Shown: piece after piece, positions 26,493 to 38,222 of the stretch
Numbering within the stretch: the stretch's first letter is position 1
Layout of the letters: every line of letters starts with the position of its first letter
DNA from: Brevibacterium sanguinis
Lineage (GTDB): Bacteria; Actinomycetota; Actinomycetes; Actinomycetales; Brevibacteriaceae
Direction of reading: 5' to 3'
NCBI RefSeq assembly: GCF_003315415.1
Contig: NZ_QNSB01000001.1
Coordinates: forward strand, 186,001-250,000
Length of the DNA: 64,000 nt
Position numbers and translations under genes: made by a program
The notes under the pieces: model-generated
What the model was told of the DNA's origin: nothing
The model's database searches: none
Seen by the model: the letters and a program-made list of their open reading frames with translations, nothing else

Positions 26493-27463
26493 GATCTCAC
26501 CCTCCAGGCAAGGACGAAGACGGCCGCCAGGGCGAAGACCGCGATGGTCAGGGGAGCGGCGGGCATGTCATGGACGATGGTGTACGAGCGTCCGGGAGTG
26601 CGCTGGGCCTCCTGGCTCTGGATCTCGGAGACGATGGAGTCGATCGTCGACGCCGACCCCATGTCGAACTGCTTGCCGCCGGTGCGATCGGAGACGGACC
26701 TGAGCTCCTTGGTCTGGGTCGTCGTGAGGATGCTCGGCGGGGAGAGGCTGTAGACGCGGATGTCCGCGTCCACCGCGATGTCCGTCGCCTCGTCGAGGTC
26801 GAACAGCGGCTGGCCGGCGAGCATGTTGTCGGTCGCGAACACGATCGACCGGGAGCGCTTCTCGTCCTGCCGGTCGAAGTTGTCGATGCAGGAGACGAGG
26901 CCGTCGCCGATGAGGGAGGAGCCGTCGATGTTCGGCGGCGCCGTCGACCACGAGTAGTCGGTGCCCTCGGTGCCCCAGGAGCGGAAGCCCTCCTCGGCGT
27001 CCTTGAGGTAGTTCTTCACCATGTCGTAGTCGTCGGTGAGCGGGAACGCGGAGACCGCGGTGGAGTTGAACACGGTCATCCCGATGCGCTCGCCGTCGAA
27101 GCGCTCGACGAGCTCCTGATAGGCCAGGAGGAGGTCGGCATCGTAGCCGAGCATCGAACCGGAGACGTCGAGGCAGAGCATGACGTCGCGCAGCTTCCTC
27201 TCCGGGTTGACGGTCTCGATCCAGGCCGGCCGGGCGATCCCGGCCAGGGCCGAGATCCCGGTGACGGCGATGACCGCGATGAACGCCGAGGTGGTGAGCA
27301 GTCGGGTGCGCATCGCCCGCCGGAAGCTCGGCAGCGTGGTCATCCGGGAACTGTGGGCCACCGGCAGGGAGGACTCCCGGGGGCCGGGGCGGCGGAGGAC
27401 GAAAACCGTGACGGCGGCGAGGACGAGGAGGATGGCGGCCAGCCACCAGAACATCAGGACCAT
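26489..27463 (-). CDS. VWA-domain membrane protein (BatA-like)
   Basis: The 324-residue protein has an N-terminal helix (FWWLAAILLVLAAVTVFV), a second helix around 50-72, a VWA domain with the full metal-site motif DVSGSML (DxSxS), and a C-terminal helix. The start at 27463 overlaps the upstream gene by ten bases. Together with DUF58, MoxR and a second VWA protein it forms the Bat/MoxR set, thought to remodel or insert membrane or wall proteins; the client here is unknown. Confidence 0.8.
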   Translation of the reverse strand: MVLMFWWLAAILLVLAAVTVFVLRRPGPRESSLPVAHSSRMTTLPSFRRAMRTRLLTTSAFIAVIAVTGISALAGIARPAWIETVNPERKLRDVMLCLDVSGSMLGYDADLLLAYQELVERFDGERIGMTVFNSTAVSAFPLTDDYDMVKNYLKDAEEGFRSWGTEGTDYSWSTAPPNIDGSSLIGDGLVSCIDNFDRQDEKRSRSIVFATDNMLAGQPLFDLDEATDIAVDADIRVYSLSPPSILTTTQTKELRSVSDRTGGKQFDMGSASTIDSIVSEIQSQEAQRTPGRSYTIVHDMPAAPLTIAVFALAAVFVLAWRVRS

Positions 27464-27906
27464 CGGCTCACCAGCTTCCTCGCCTCGGCGATCTGCGGCC
27501 GCAGATCCTCGGCCTCGTCCTCGGCGAACTCCGCCCGGTAGAGGCTCGAGAGGGAGGCGGCGAGGTCGTCGAGGCCGGCCACGGCGGCGTCGCGGTACGT
27601 CAGGTGCTCGGCCTTGACGCCCCAGGCGTCGCCGGCGAACTCGCGGACGATCTTCGCCAGCTCCCGGGCCGAGGTGCGGACGTCGGCGTCGCCGCGCTCG
27701 AGCGTGGCCTCCACCTCGGCGATGCGACTCATGTAGGTGCTGCGCACGGGGATGGGGATCCGCGGGCGCGCCTTCGTCCGGGAACCCGCGGCGGCGCGCA
27801 GGAGCGGGGCGAAGAGGTTGACGAATGCCGCGAGCAGGACCGCGGCGGCGGCGACGTACCACCAGACCGAGATCTGCAGGGGCCCGATGAGCTCAGCGGG
27901 GCCCAC
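27454..27906 (-). CDS. Small membrane protein of the MoxR/VWA operon
   Basis: This 150-residue protein has an N-terminal helix (WWYVAAAAVLLAAFVNLFAP) and a cytoplasmic helical region ending LRPQIAEARKLVSRWS. It starts from a GTG that overlaps the end of the DUF58 gene, so it is translated as part of the operon. The position, one helix and helical rest match the DUF4381-like third partner of moxR-DUF58-VWA sets. No catalytic motif is seen. Confidence 0.7.
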   Translation of the reverse strand: MGPAELIGPLQISVWWYVAAAAVLLAAFVNLFAPLLRAAAGSRTKARPRIPIPVRSTYMSRIAEVEATLERGDADVRTSARELAKIVREFAGDAWGVKAEHLTYRDAAVAGLDDLAASLSSLYRAEFAEDEAEDLRPQIAEARKLVSRWS

Positions 27907-28777
27907 GACGATGCCTCAGCAGAAGTGTGTGGAGGCTGCCCAGGGCCTGATCGGGGTGGGCGACCTCGGTGTGGGCGATGCCGAGCTTGGCGAGCAGGTC
28001 GATGCGGGCCTGCCTTCGCTCGGCCTCGGCGGCGAGGTACTCCGCGCGCACCCTCGGGTTCGCCATCACCGAGGTGGGCAGGCCGACCCCGGGACGGGAG
28101 ACGTCGAAGGGCGCCGAGGCGGGTGCGAGACCGGCGAGGTCCGCGTCGGTGACCGTGATCCACAGGACCTCGTGCTGGGCGCGCAGACGGCGGATCGTCG
28201 CCTCCTCGTCGGGACCGAGCGGAGCCTGATCGGAGATGACGACGATGAGCATCCGGTGGTTGATGTGGGCGGTGATCCACTGCAGCTGCTCGTTGATCGC
28301 GCCGTCGGCCCCACTGCCCTGCTCGGCGAGGATCTGCTGGAGGAGGTTCTCCAGGTGGGTCTCGCTGCCCTTGCGCGGTGACGCGGTCGTGCCCTCGGCG
28401 CTGCCGTGGATGAGCATGACGTCGTCGCCGTGGCGCACGGCGAGGTACCCGGTCATCCCGGCGAGGAGGATCGCCAGCTGTCGCTTGTCCGCCCCGGCAG
28501 CGGTCACCGCGTCGAAGTTCCGGGACGTGTCGACGACGAGAGCGAGGATGTGGCGTCGGTGGGCGACGTAGCGCTTGACGAGCGGTTCGGAGTGCCGGGC
28601 GGTGGCCTTCCAGTCGATGTCGCGGATCTCGTCGCCGGGGATGTAGTCGCGCAGGTCGTCGAAGTCGAGGCTGTGCCCGTGGAACACCGAGGAGTAGTCG
28701 CCGTCGAGGAGGCGACGCGTGCGCCGGTGGGCGTGGATGGTCATCCGCGCCTTGATCCGATTGAGCAGAGCAGTCAT
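27893..28777 (-). CDS. DUF58 domain protein
   Basis: The 294-residue protein shows the DUF58 core: HSLDFDDLRDYIPGDEIRDIDW then TARHSEPLVKRYVAHRR, followed by a VWA-like region (LALVVDTSRNFDA). It is soluble with no membrane helix, as usual for this group. In known operons it follows moxR and precedes VWA proteins, as here. An RBS is not strong, and the start follows the MoxR stop by 13 bases. Confidence 0.85.
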   Translation of the reverse strand: MTALLNRIKARMTIHAHRRTRRLLDGDYSSVFHGHSLDFDDLRDYIPGDEIRDIDWKATARHSEPLVKRYVAHRRHILALVVDTSRNFDAVTAAGADKRQLAILLAGMTGYLAVRHGDDVMLIHGSAEGTTASPRKGSETHLENLLQQILAEQGSGADGAINEQLQWITAHINHRMLIVVISDQAPLGPDEEATIRRLRAQHEVLWITVTDADLAGLAPASAPFDVSRPGVGLPTSVMANPRVRAEYLAAEAERRQARIDLLAKLGIAHTEVAHPDQALGSLHTLLLRHRRGPR

Positions 28778-28790
28778 GACGAGGTCCCGA

Positions 28791-29786
<996 letters not shown>

Positions 29787-29991
29787 GGTGCGGACCTCTC
29801 GAATCGCGGGTCTGACTGTCCTCCCCAGCATATTGGCCGACCCTGACACAACACTGGACGATCTCGTGTCAGTACCGACACATAGGGTGGTCGCAGACCA
29901 CCCGCCGCAGCCGGCCCAGCGGCCGACCCCAGCGTCCGCGACACGCCGAGGCGGGTGATCACAGCGGTGCGCACAGGAAGGAATTTTCGGC

Positions 29992-30143
29992 TGTGGACAG
30001 CGGTGGACAACGGAGGTGGGAAACAGGGCCGGACGGGAGTCGGAGCGGCGACTTCCCAGTGTCCTCGCAGGTGAAGTAATCACATCGATGTTGTTCACAG
30101 CCTGTGGACGATTGTGGACGCTCGGGACACAGGCTGTGGACGA
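29992..30143. promoter_or_regulatory. Cluster of DnaA-box-like TGTGGAC words upstream of nrdHIEF
   Basis: TGTGGACAG (29992), GGTGGACAA (30002), TGTGGACGA (30103), TTGTGGACG (30112) and TGTGGACGA (30135) match or nearly match the reverse of the actinobacterial DnaA box TTGTCCACA. CACAGCCTGTG and CACAGGCTGTG palindromes overlap two of them. Function as DnaA sites is inference. Confidence 0.4.
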
Positions 30144-30162
30144 GTCAAATGACACTGGTGTA

Positions 30163-30178
30163 ACACTGGATATAGGGG
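30163..30178. promoter_or_regulatory. NrdR box 1
   Basis: ACACTGGATATAGGGG approximates the NrdR consensus acaCwAtATaTwGtgt. Its partner lies 31 bases on, the usual spacing of paired NrdR boxes. Confidence 0.7.
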
Positions 30179-30193
30179 TAGAGTCGTACCCGA

Positions 30194-30209
30194 ACACAAC
30201 ATCTAGTGG
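30194..30209. promoter_or_regulatory. NrdR box 2
   Basis: ACACAACATCTAGTGG is the second box; the start-to-start distance of 31 bases equals three helix turns. NrdR with bound nucleotide would repress nrdHIEF. Confidence 0.72.
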
Positions 30210-30303
30210 TCACGGCCGGTCGGGATCCGCGTGATTCCGGTCATCGGCGGCATCGGCCGGCGTGGCAGCACCACGGACAGCAGAACAGAAACGAGGAGTC
30301 GTC

Positions 30304-30552
30304 ATGATCACCGTGTACACCAAGCCAGCTTGCGTCCAGTGCAACGCCACCTATCGCGCGCTCGATGCCAAGGGCCTGAAGTACAAATCGGTCGATCTCA
30401 GCGTCGACGAGAACGCTCTCGACGTCGTCAAGGCGATGGGCTACATGCAGGCGCCCGTCGTCGTCACCGACAACGACCACTGGTCGGGATTCCGCCCGGA
30501 CAAGATCGCGGCCCTGGCCGGGGAACAGGCGACGGTCTCCGTCGTGGCCTGA
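30304..30552 (+). CDS. nrdH: Glutaredoxin-like electron donor NrdH
   Basis: NrdH reduces class Ib ribonucleotide reductase. The 82-residue protein has the redox motif CVQC at residues 10-13, and FRPDKIAAL near the C-terminus, as expected. The ATG at 30304 has a GAGGAG ribosome site; it starts two bases before nrdI. It is the first gene of the nrdHIEF operon, behind two NrdR boxes. Confidence 0.95.
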   Translation: MITVYTKPACVQCNATYRALDAKGLKYKSVDLSVDENALDVVKAMGYMQAPVVVTDNDHWSGFRPDKIAALAGEQATVSVVA

Positions 30553-30553
30553 G

Positions 30554-30967
30554 ATGCTCCTTGTCTACTATTCCAGTAGCTCTGAGTACACCCACCGCTT
30601 CGTCGGCAAGCTCAGGCATCCCTCCCTGCGGCTGCCGCTGCTGACGAGGCACGAGATGCCGAGGATCGATGAGCCGTTCGTCCTCGTCACTCCCACCTAC
30701 GGGGCCGGCCCCAATCGCGGGGCCGTCCCCAAGCAGGTGGTCAAATTCCTCAACATCGAAGCCAATCGCCGGCACCTCGTCGGTGTCATCGGCGCCGGAA
30801 ACACCAACTTCGGCGAAGAATACTGCCGCGCGGCCCGCAAGGTCGCCGCGAAATGCCAAGTACCCGTGCTTTATCGTGTGGAACTCCTCGGGACTCCCGA
30901 CGACGTTGAAGCAGTCAACCAAGGATTGGACAAACTGTGCGCGAGCTCGCTGAAGACCGCAATGTAG
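30554..30967 (+). CDS. nrdI: Flavodoxin-like NrdI
   Basis: NrdI is the flavodoxin that makes the oxidant to assemble the dimanganese-tyrosyl radical of NrdF. The 137-residue protein has [16 protein letters not shown] (FMN phosphate loop), [14 protein letters not shown] and [13 protein letters not shown], the standard NrdI features. It overlaps the start of nrdE by 31 bases. Confidence 0.94.
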   Translation: MLLVYYSSSSEYTHRFVGKLRHPSLRLPLLTRHEMPRIDEPFVLVTPTYGAGPNRGAVPKQVVKFLNIEANRRHLVGVIGAGNTNFGEEYCRAARKVAAKCQVPVLYRVELLGTPDDVEAVNQGLDKLCASSLKTAM

Positions 30968-33099
30968 AAGACATCATCCGCGAGGAGACGGACCTCGACT
31001 ACCATGCGCTCAACGCCATGCTGAATCTCTATGATTCCCATGGGCGGATCCAGTTCGAGCGCGATCGGCAGGCGGCCCGGCAGTACTTCCTCCAGCACGT
31101 CAACACCAACACCGTCTTCTTCCACGACCTCAAGGAGAAGCTCGACTACCTCGTCGAGAAGGACTACTACGAGCCCGAGGTCCTCGACCAGTACTCGTTC
31201 GACTTCATCGAGAGCCTGTCCAAGCGCGCCTACGCGCACAAGTTCCGGTTCCAGACCTTCCTCGGCGCCTTCAAGTTCTACACCTCCTACACGCTGAAGA
31301 CCTTCGACGGCAAGCGCTACCTCGAGCGCTTCGAGGACCGAGTGGTCATGGTCGCGCTGTTCCTCGCCCGCGGTGATGAGGCCCTGGCGACGCAGCTCGT
31401 CGACGAGATCATCTCCGGGCGGTTCCAGCCCGCGACCCCGACCTTCCTCAATGCCGGGAAGAAGCAGCGCGGAGAGCTCGTCTCCTGCTTCCTGCTGCGC
31501 ATCGAGGACAACATGGAGTCGATCGGCCGCTCGATCAACTCCGCCCTGCAGCTGTCCAAGCGCGGAGGCGGTGTCGCCTTCTGCCTGACGAACATCCGCG
31601 AGGCCGGGGCCCCGATCAAGAAGATCGAGAACCAGTCCTCCGGAGTCATCCCGGTGATGAAGCTGCTCGAGGACTCCTTCTCCTACGCCAATCAGCTCGG
31701 CGCGCGACAGGGCGCCGGCGCCGTCTACATCCACGCCCACCACCCCGACATCTACCGCTTCCTCGACACGAAGCGGGAGAACGCGGATGAGAAGATCCGG
31801 ATCAAGACCCTGTCCCTGGGCGTCGTCATCCCGGACATCACGTTCGAGCTCGCCAAGCGCAACGAGGACATGTACCTCTTCAGCCCCTACGACGTCGAAC
31901 GCGTCTACGGGGTGCCGTTCTCCGACATCAACGTCACGGAGAAGTACGAGGAGATGGTCGACAATGCCTCCATCCGGAAGCAGAAGATCAACGCCCGCGA
32001 GTTTTTCCAGACCCTGGCCGAGATCCAGTTCGAGTCCGGCTACCCCTACATCATGTTCGAGGACACGGTGAACCGGGCGAACCCGATCGACGGCAAGATC
32101 ATCATGTCCAACCTGTGCTCGGAGATCCTCCAGGTCTCCGAGCCGAGCGAGTACGACGCCGACCTCGGCTACGAGGTCGTCGGCAAGGACATCTCCTGCA
32201 ACCTCGGTTCACTCAACATCGCGCTGACGATGGACTCCGAGGACTTCGGGAGGACCGTCGAGACCGCGATCCGCGGTCTGACCGCCGTCGCGGAGACCTC
32301 GGACATCCAGTCCGTGCCGTCGATCGCCCGCGGCAACGACATGTCCCACGCGATCGGCCTCGGGCAGATGAACCTTCACGGCTACCTCGCCCGGGAGCGC
32401 ATCCACTACGGCTCCGAGGAGGGCCTCGACTTCACGAACATGTACTTCTACACCATCGCCTACCACTGCGTGCGGGCGTCGATGGAGATCGCGAAGGAGC
32501 GCGGCACGACCTTCGCCGGCTTCGAGAAGTCGAAGTACGCGACGGGGGAGTACTTCGACAAGTACACCGACGAGGCGTGGGTGCCGCGCACGGAGCGGGT
32601 GGCGCAGCTGTTCGCCGAGGCGGGAGTGCACATCCCCACCCAGGAGGACTGGCGCGAGCTCAAGTCCGCCGTGGCCGTGCACGGGATCTACAACCAGAAC
32701 CTGCAGGCGGTGCCGCCGACCGGGTCGATCTCCTACATCAACAACTCGACCTCCTCGATCCACCCGGTGGCCTCGAAGATCGAGATCCGCAAGGAGGGCA
32801 AGATCGGGCGCGTGTACTACCCGGCTCCCTTCATGGACAACGACAACCTCGAGTACTACCAGGACGCCTACGAGATCGGCTACGAGAAGATCATCGACAC
32901 GTACGCCGAGGCGACGAAGCACGTCGACCAGGGCTTGTCCCTGACCCTGTTCTTCATGGACACGGCGACGACGCGCGACATCAACAAGGCGCAGATCTAC
33001 GCCTGGCGCAAGGGCATCAAGACCATCTACTACATTCGGCTGCGGCAGCTGGCGCTGCAGGGCACCGAGGTGGACGGCTGCGTGTCCTGCATGCTGTGA
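30937..33099 (+). CDS. nrdE: Ribonucleotide reductase class Ib large subunit
   Basis: NrdE reduces ribonucleoside diphosphates to deoxy forms, with catalytic cysteines, NrdH as donor and NrdF as radical source. The 720-residue protein shows [14 protein letters not shown] (active-site Cys), the [11 protein letters not shown]-region, and the C-terminal redox pair DGCVSCML. There is no N-terminal ATP cone, as usual for class Ib. It begins with a GTG inside nrdI, so translation is coupled. Confidence 0.97.
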   Translation: MRELAEDRNVEDIIREETDLDYHALNAMLNLYDSHGRIQFERDRQAARQYFLQHVNTNTVFFHDLKEKLDYLVEKDYYEPEVLDQYSFDFIESLSKRAYAHKFRFQTFLGAFKFYTSYTLKTFDGKRYLERFEDRVVMVALFLARGDEALATQLVDEIISGRFQPATPTFLNAGKKQRGELVSCFLLRIEDNMESIGRSINSALQLSKRGGGVAFCLTNIREAGAPIKKIENQSSGVIPVMKLLEDSFSYANQLGARQGAGAVYIHAHHPDIYRFLDTKRENADEKIRIKTLSLGVVIPDITFELAKRNEDMYLFSPYDVERVYGVPFSDINVTEKYEEMVDNASIRKQKINAREFFQTLAEIQFESGYPYIMFEDTVNRANPIDGKIIMSNLCSEILQVSEPSEYDADLGYEVVGKDISCNLGSLNIALTMDSEDFGRTVETAIRGLTAVAETSDIQSVPSIARGNDMSHAIGLGQMNLHGYLARERIHYGSEEGLDFTNMYFYTIAYHCVRASMEIAKERGTTFAGFEKSKYATGEYFDKYTDEAWVPRTERVAQLFAEAGVHIPTQEDWRELKSAVAVHGIYNQNLQAVPPTGSISYINNSTSSIHPVASKIEIRKEGKIGRVYYPAPFMDNDNLEYYQDAYEIGYEKIIDTYAEATKHVDQGLSLTLFFMDTATTRDINKAQIYAWRKGIKTIYYIRLRQLALQGTEVDGCVSCML

Positions 33100-33106
33100 G
33101 GCAGGT

Positions 33107-33132
33107 CGCGGGCCGGTTCCCACCGGCCCGCG
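33107..33132 (+). terminator. Hairpin between nrdE and nrdF
   Basis: CGCGGGCCGGT and ACCGGCCCGCG form a perfect 11-base stem with a four-base loop, eight bases after the nrdE stop. No T-run follows. It may attenuate transcription into nrdF or stabilise the nrdE message. Confidence 0.5.
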
Positions 33133-33164
33133 AGTAGCGTCCGGGGTGACCACGGGCGAAATGA

Positions 33165-34196
<1,032 letters not shown>

Positions 34197-34206
34197 GACC
34201 CCAGGT

Positions 34207-34246
34207 GAGCGGCCTGCCTGAGCCATCTGACTCGGGTGGGCCGCTC
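34207..34246 (+). terminator. Terminator after nrdF
   Basis: GAGCGGCCTGCCTGAG pairs along 16 bases (with three G-U pairs) with CTCGGGTGGGCCGCTC, followed by TTCT, ten bases after the nrdF stop. Confidence 0.8.
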
Positions 34247-34577
34247 TTCTGCACTCAGCCCTCCGGCACCCCGGTTCCTCCTTCGAGCGTGTTCGGTGCC
34301 CGCTGCGATTCCACACCTCCGTGATTTCTCAACGCCAACCATACGCGCTACTGCGGATCACACTTTCGTAAAGTTCTCGGAACCCCTGGTTCGTGGGGTC
34401 GAACGTGCAGTCACGATGCTGACACGTAAGCTCTGTGGTCGCTCTCCGCAGCATTACCAGTATTGAGGTAGTAGTCGCCGGGCTTGGCGACTATCACCCA
34501 GCCTATTATTGGCTCGAAGTGGATCTCCACAGTAGGTCGAAATCCAACAGTGCTTCCGGTTGGACTAGGGTTGATAT
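34247..34577. other. Lower-GC intergenic segment after nrdF
   Basis: No gene seen in 330 bases. The GC content falls noticeably after 34320 (many A/T triplets), marking the left edge of a small islet that holds the next gene. Confidence 0.5.
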
Positions 34578-35261
34578 ATGCAGAAGTGGATATGGATTGG
34601 AGCAGCGGCTGCAATCGTTGCTTTCATAGGGATAGTGTACCTTGCGAACGATAGCTTGAGCGTTCGAATCGGAGCTTGGGCGCAGTTTATAGCTACGCTG
34701 GGCAGTGTATTCGCCGCCTTTCTGGCGTTTCGCACGGCGGATGCGAATCGCAAGCAGGCGAACGAGGCCAATCAAGCGATGGCTGAAGCGACGCGACCCC
34801 AGCTATCCTTGACCGTCACCCCGAACACATATGGACCACCCCAGGACAATTCTGTGACCGGCTTGCATTTGACCATAGCAAATCAGTCAAAGTTCAACGT
34901 GGATGACTGCCGTGTCTATTGGGAAATGGCAGGCGGCTCGATTAGCAGGAAAGAGATCGGCCCGATAATTGCAGACGGGGACCCCTCCAGCCGAGGGTTT
35001 GGTGATTCCGTTGCCTACGCAAGTGGCCTCATGTCATACGCAACGGTCACTCTGGGGCTGCACGAGATGTTCAAGCCGAGCACGATTCGGGTCATCTTCT
35101 ACTACTCAAGTACGTTCAGTAACGGTGAGTGGATGGAAACTCACTACTGGACGACCCGAGATGCAATCGAAGATCCCCGTTCCTCGAATTGGAAATTGGT
35201 CCATACATACGACCCGCCGAAGTGGATACCGAGATCTCTGATGAGCAAGCAGTGGAATTAG
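34578..35261 (+). CDS. Orphan membrane protein of a low-GC islet
   Basis: The 227-residue protein has two N-terminal helices (WIWIGAAAAIVAFIGIVYLA; GAWAQFIATLGSVFAAFLAF), a short charged helix (RTADANRKQANEANQ) and a soluble beta-rich C-terminal region of about 140 residues with LHLTIANQSKFNVDDCRVYW and TIRVIFYYSSTF. Use of ATA, TTT, AGG and other codons rare in this genome indicates recent transfer. The composition and small size resemble proteins in phage-defence or mobile islets, but I recognise no domain. No operon partner lies on either side. Confidence 0.65.
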   Translation: MQKWIWIGAAAAIVAFIGIVYLANDSLSVRIGAWAQFIATLGSVFAAFLAFRTADANRKQANEANQAMAEATRPQLSLTVTPNTYGPPQDNSVTGLHLTIANQSKFNVDDCRVYWEMAGGSISRKEIGPIIADGDPSSRGFGDSVAYASGLMSYATVTLGLHEMFKPSTIRVIFYYSSTFSNGEWMETHYWTTRDAIEDPRSSNWKLVHTYDPPKWIPRSLMSKQWN

Positions 35262-35741
35262 GGCACCCGTCCGGCGCATGTTCGCTGCCCTCGCTGCGCG
35301 CCGGAAAGGGAGTGAGTGAGCACAATGACCGGCGCACGTGAGATGTTCGAGGGCCACTCGACCTTTAGGGCCACATGCATGTCCTGGAAGTTCGAGGCCC
35401 TGTCGAAGAGGTAGGGTGAACCGGAATCCGAGAAGGTGACTAGGCGCATGTTGCGGTGAAGGTGACATGCACGAACGTTGATTTCTCGAGCCTGCCATGC
35501 CCGTTGACAACTCTCTTCTCGCTTCGGGCACGAGAGAAACTCGGGCAAGTTTGGGCATTATCGCCAGCGAGTCCGAAGAGGAGGCTGACAATCTGGGCGT
35601 AGTAGTCGTCCAAGAGCAGTGGGAAATGAGCCATGCTTTCAAATACCAATGACACCAATGGGGCGGCCCAGCAGGTCGACAACGGCGGGGTATGTCCAAC
35701 AGGCAATCGGTCGCCTCGGACACACCCCGCTGAGGTGCTGA
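35262..35741. other. Region without a convincing gene, right part of the low-GC islet
   Basis: Overlapping short frames exist on both strands, none with a good ribosome site or genome-typical codon use. A 52-codon leftward frame starting MAHFPLLLDDYY at about 35634 might be a gene remnant. GC rises to normal near 35720. Confidence 0.5.
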
Positions 35742-36305
35742 TCAGACCAGGGTCGTCACCACATCGACCGGACGAACCAGGGTGTCGCGAATCGGTGACC
35801 GCTGGGTGACGACCTCGACGAGCTCCTCGAGTTCGGCCCGGGTGGAACCGGGGGCATCGAGGGTGACATCGACGCGAATCTGGCTGGCTCCGGGTGCCTC
35901 CTCTGGGGCGACACCGAGGAAGGATGCCAGATCGAAGTCGGCTTCGAGATGCAGTTCGTAGGACTTCAGCTCGATGCCTTTGGAGGCGGCGTTTGCCGCA
36001 AGGGTAACCGTATAGCAGCCGGCCAGCGCCTGGAGGATGTATTCGGCCGGTGATGCGGCCGTGTCCGTACCCAGCAGCGCCGTCGGTTCGTCGCTTGACA
36101 TCGTGAACTTGCCGTCGCGTTCCGCATCGGACTGCCCGGCCTGGGTCAGTGCGCCGGTGCGCGCGTCGACGCGGAACCCGCCCTTCCACGTGCCGTTCAC
36201 GGCGAAGGTCACTTCGCCGAGGGTGCGGTTCTCCCGTACTGCGTTGATAGTGCCGTGCAGGTCGTCGAGGTTGACACCGTTCTGGATGGTGGTTGTCTCG
36301 GTCAT
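35742..36305 (-). CDS. OsmC/Ohr-family protein
   Basis: The 187-residue protein has the OsmC fold: GEVTFAVNGTWKGGFRVD in the N-terminal half, PAEYILQALAGCYTVTLAANA (peroxidase Cys in AGCY) and a second half with LEADFDLASFLGV. Only one Cys is plain (no clear second partner Cys for Ohr-type resolution), so it may be an OsmC-like hydroperoxide reductase or an acyl-handling relative. The ATG at 36305 has an AAGGAG site. It ends the leftward acyl-CoA gene set, 89 bases after the reductase gene, and may be co-transcribed. Confidence 0.8.
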   Translation of the reverse strand: MTETTTIQNGVNLDDLHGTINAVRENRTLGEVTFAVNGTWKGGFRVDARTGALTQAGQSDAERDGKFTMSSDEPTALLGTDTAASPAEYILQALAGCYTVTLAANAASKGIELKSYELHLEADFDLASFLGVAPEEAPGASQIRVDVTLDAPGSTRAELEELVEVVTQRSPIRDTLVRPVDVVTTLV

Positions 36306-36394
36306 CTGTTTCTCCTTATCTGATTGTCTCCGTGCTTGGTGGGAGACATGGTTGCTGGGTATGTGAAGTGGTGGCGCTTCTCGGGGGTGCCGGT

Positions 36395-37432
36395 TCAGAA
36401 TCCGTCTTTGACCTTGACGACTGCGCGGCCAATGTGGGTTCCCGCTGAAATCGCCTCGAGGACGGTGGCGATGTCCTTGATCTCGATGGTGTGCGTGGCT
36501 TGGTCGAGTCTGCTGGGCATGAGGTCCGTCTCGATCCGCTTCCACACCTCGCGCCGGCGTTCGATGGGCATCATCACCGAATCGATCCCCTGGAGTCGAA
36601 CGCCGCGCAGAATGAAGGGCAAGACTGTCGTCGACAGGTCAACGCCGCCGGCGTTCCCACTGGCGGCGACGACGCCGCCATAGGCCATGGTGGGCAGCAC
36701 CGTCGCCAGAGTCCTGCCCCCTACGGTGTCGACTGCCGCGCTCCAGGTCGACTTCCCCAGTGGCCGGATCCGCTCATCCGGATCGCCTGTCACCCTGCCG
36801 ACCACCTCGGTCGCTCCCATGCTCCGCAGCAGATCCGCGGTGGAGTCCTTGCCCGTCGATGCCACGACTTCGAAGCCTAGCCGCGAGAGCATGTCCACGG
36901 CGCAGATGCCCACTCCGCCGCTGGCCCCGGTGACGAGGACGGGACCGTCCTGCGGGCGGATTCCGGCCTCCTCGATGGTCATGACACTCATTGCCGCTGT
37001 GAACCCGGCGGTGCCGATGGCCATCGCCTGCTGCGGAGAAAGGCTGTTCAGGGGGATGACCCATTCGGCCGGCACCCTGGCCAGCTCGGCGAATCCGCCG
37101 TCCTGTCCGGTCCCGATCCGGTAGCCGTGTGCCAGCACCGGCGTCCCGACGGGGACCTCAGCTGCAGACGATTCTCTTACGGTTCCCGCCAGATCGATGC
37201 CGGGAACCAGCGGATACTGCCGGACGACCTTGCTGCCGGGGTCAAAGGCCAGCATGTCCTTGTAGTTCGCGGAGGAGCAGTCGACCTCGATCGTCACATC
37301 ACCGTCGGGCAGCCCTGCGATCGGCAGATCGGTGAAAGTATAGATCCCAGCTCCTGCTTTCGAATCGGCGACGAGTGCTCGATAGGTGCCGGAGTGTTCC
37401 GTCGCGTGCGGAGCAGAGTCAGCGGTTGACAA
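36395..37432 (-). CDS. YhdH/AcuI-type quinone oxidoreductase-like (acryloyl-CoA reductase) family
   Basis: The 345-residue MDR protein has the YhdH/AcuI pattern: [33 protein letters not shown] in the N-terminal half, [19 protein letters not shown] as the NADP-binding loop and [13 protein letters not shown] near the end. AcuI reduces acryloyl-CoA to propionyl-CoA with NADPH. I chose the TTG at 37430-37432, with GGGAGG seven bases before it and 14 bases overlap with the upstream crotonase; no ATG lies in a useful position. The surrounding crotonases and acyl-CoA ligase support an acyl-CoA substrate. Confidence 0.78.
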   Translation of the reverse strand: MSTADSAPHATEHSGTYRALVADSKAGAGIYTFTDLPIAGLPDGDVTIEVDCSSANYKDMLAFDPGSKVVRQYPLVPGIDLAGTVRESSAAEVPVGTPVLAHGYRIGTGQDGGFAELARVPAEWVIPLNSLSPQQAMAIGTAGFTAAMSVMTIEEAGIRPQDGPVLVTGASGGVGICAVDMLSRLGFEVVASTGKDSTADLLRSMGATEVVGRVTGDPDERIRPLGKSTWSAAVDTVGGRTLATVLPTMAYGGVVAASGNAGGVDLSTTVLPFILRGVRLQGIDSVMMPIERRREVWKRIETDLMPSRLDQATHTIEIKDIATVLEAISAGTHIGRAVVKVKDGF

Positions 37433-38192
37433 AGCTGGCCTCCCTTTTCTCAATGAATGCGGCCATTCCCTCTTTTTGATCCTCGGTTGCGAAGGTCGAC
37501 TGGACCAATCGGCGCTCGAGGCGCAGACCCTCAGACAACGTGGATTCGTAGGCGAAGTTGACGGCCTCTTTGGCCATTCGGCTGGCGATGAGTGAACGTG
37601 CGGCAATGTCCTCGACGAACGAGTCGATCTCCGCGTCGAAATCGTCCTCCGGAACGACACGGGCGACGAGACCGCAGTCCTTCGCCTCGGCCGCTGACAT
37701 CATCCGTCCGGTGAGGATCATGTCCATGGCCTGCGCCTTCCCGATGGCTCGGGTCAGACGCTGAGTTCCACCCATGCCCGGAATGATGCCGAGTCTGATC
37801 TCCGGTTGACCGAACTTGGCGGTGTCTGTGGCAATGATGAGGTCGCACATCATCGCCAGTTCACAGCCTCCGCCGAGGGCATAGCCGGAGACGGCGGCGA
37901 CGATCGGGGTGCGCACTCGCGTCAATGAGTCCCACCCAGCGAAGAGATCCATCCGATGGGCATCGGCGAACGACAGATCCGCCATCTCCTTGATGTCCGC
38001 GCCGGCTGCGAAGGCCTTGGCCGATCCGCGGATGATGATCACGGAGACAGCGTCATCGGTATCCATCTCGTGGGCGGCATGGCAGACTTCGGCCATCATC
38101 TCCCGGTTGAGCGCATTGAGAGCTTCGGGACGATTCAGGGTGATGTGTCCGGCTGCGCCGCGTATCTCTGTGGCGATCGTGGTGAATTCCAT
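37419..38192 (-). CDS. Enoyl-CoA hydratase (crotonase family)
   Basis: The 257-residue crotonase has oxyanion-hole motifs [11 protein letters not shown] and [11 protein letters not shown], and both catalytic glutamates of true hydratases appear in [19 protein letters not shown]. It is therefore an active hydratase, adding water to an enoyl-CoA (or dehydrating a 3-hydroxyacyl-CoA). An AAAGGACACC site precedes ATG. It overlaps the reductase gene downstream and follows a second crotonase by 30 bases. Confidence 0.88.
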   Translation of the reverse strand: MEFTTIATEIRGAAGHITLNRPEALNALNREMMAEVCHAAHEMDTDDAVSVIIIRGSAKAFAAGADIKEMADLSFADAHRMDLFAGWDSLTRVRTPIVAAVSGYALGGGCELAMMCDLIIATDTAKFGQPEIRLGIIPGMGGTQRLTRAIGKAQAMDMILTGRMMSAAEAKDCGLVARVVPEDDFDAEIDSFVEDIAARSLIASRMAKEAVNFAYESTLSEGLRLERRLVQSTFATEDQKEGMAAFIEKREASFVNR

Positions 38193-38222
38193 GGTGTCCT
38201 TTCGGCGGTACGGGAGCTCGTC

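Larger units (their letters stand above)
29787..30303. other. Divergent promoter region between moxR and nrdH
   Basis: The 517-base region carries two NrdR boxes, a set of TGTGGAC words and a ribosome site for nrdH. No coding signal was seen in either direction. Part of it near 29780-29900 must hold the moxR promoter. Confidence 0.6.

Noticed and set aside
35440-36189. A 249-codon leftward frame over the OsmC gene
   Set aside because: It is out of frame with OsmC, has no ribosome site, and its text matches no family.
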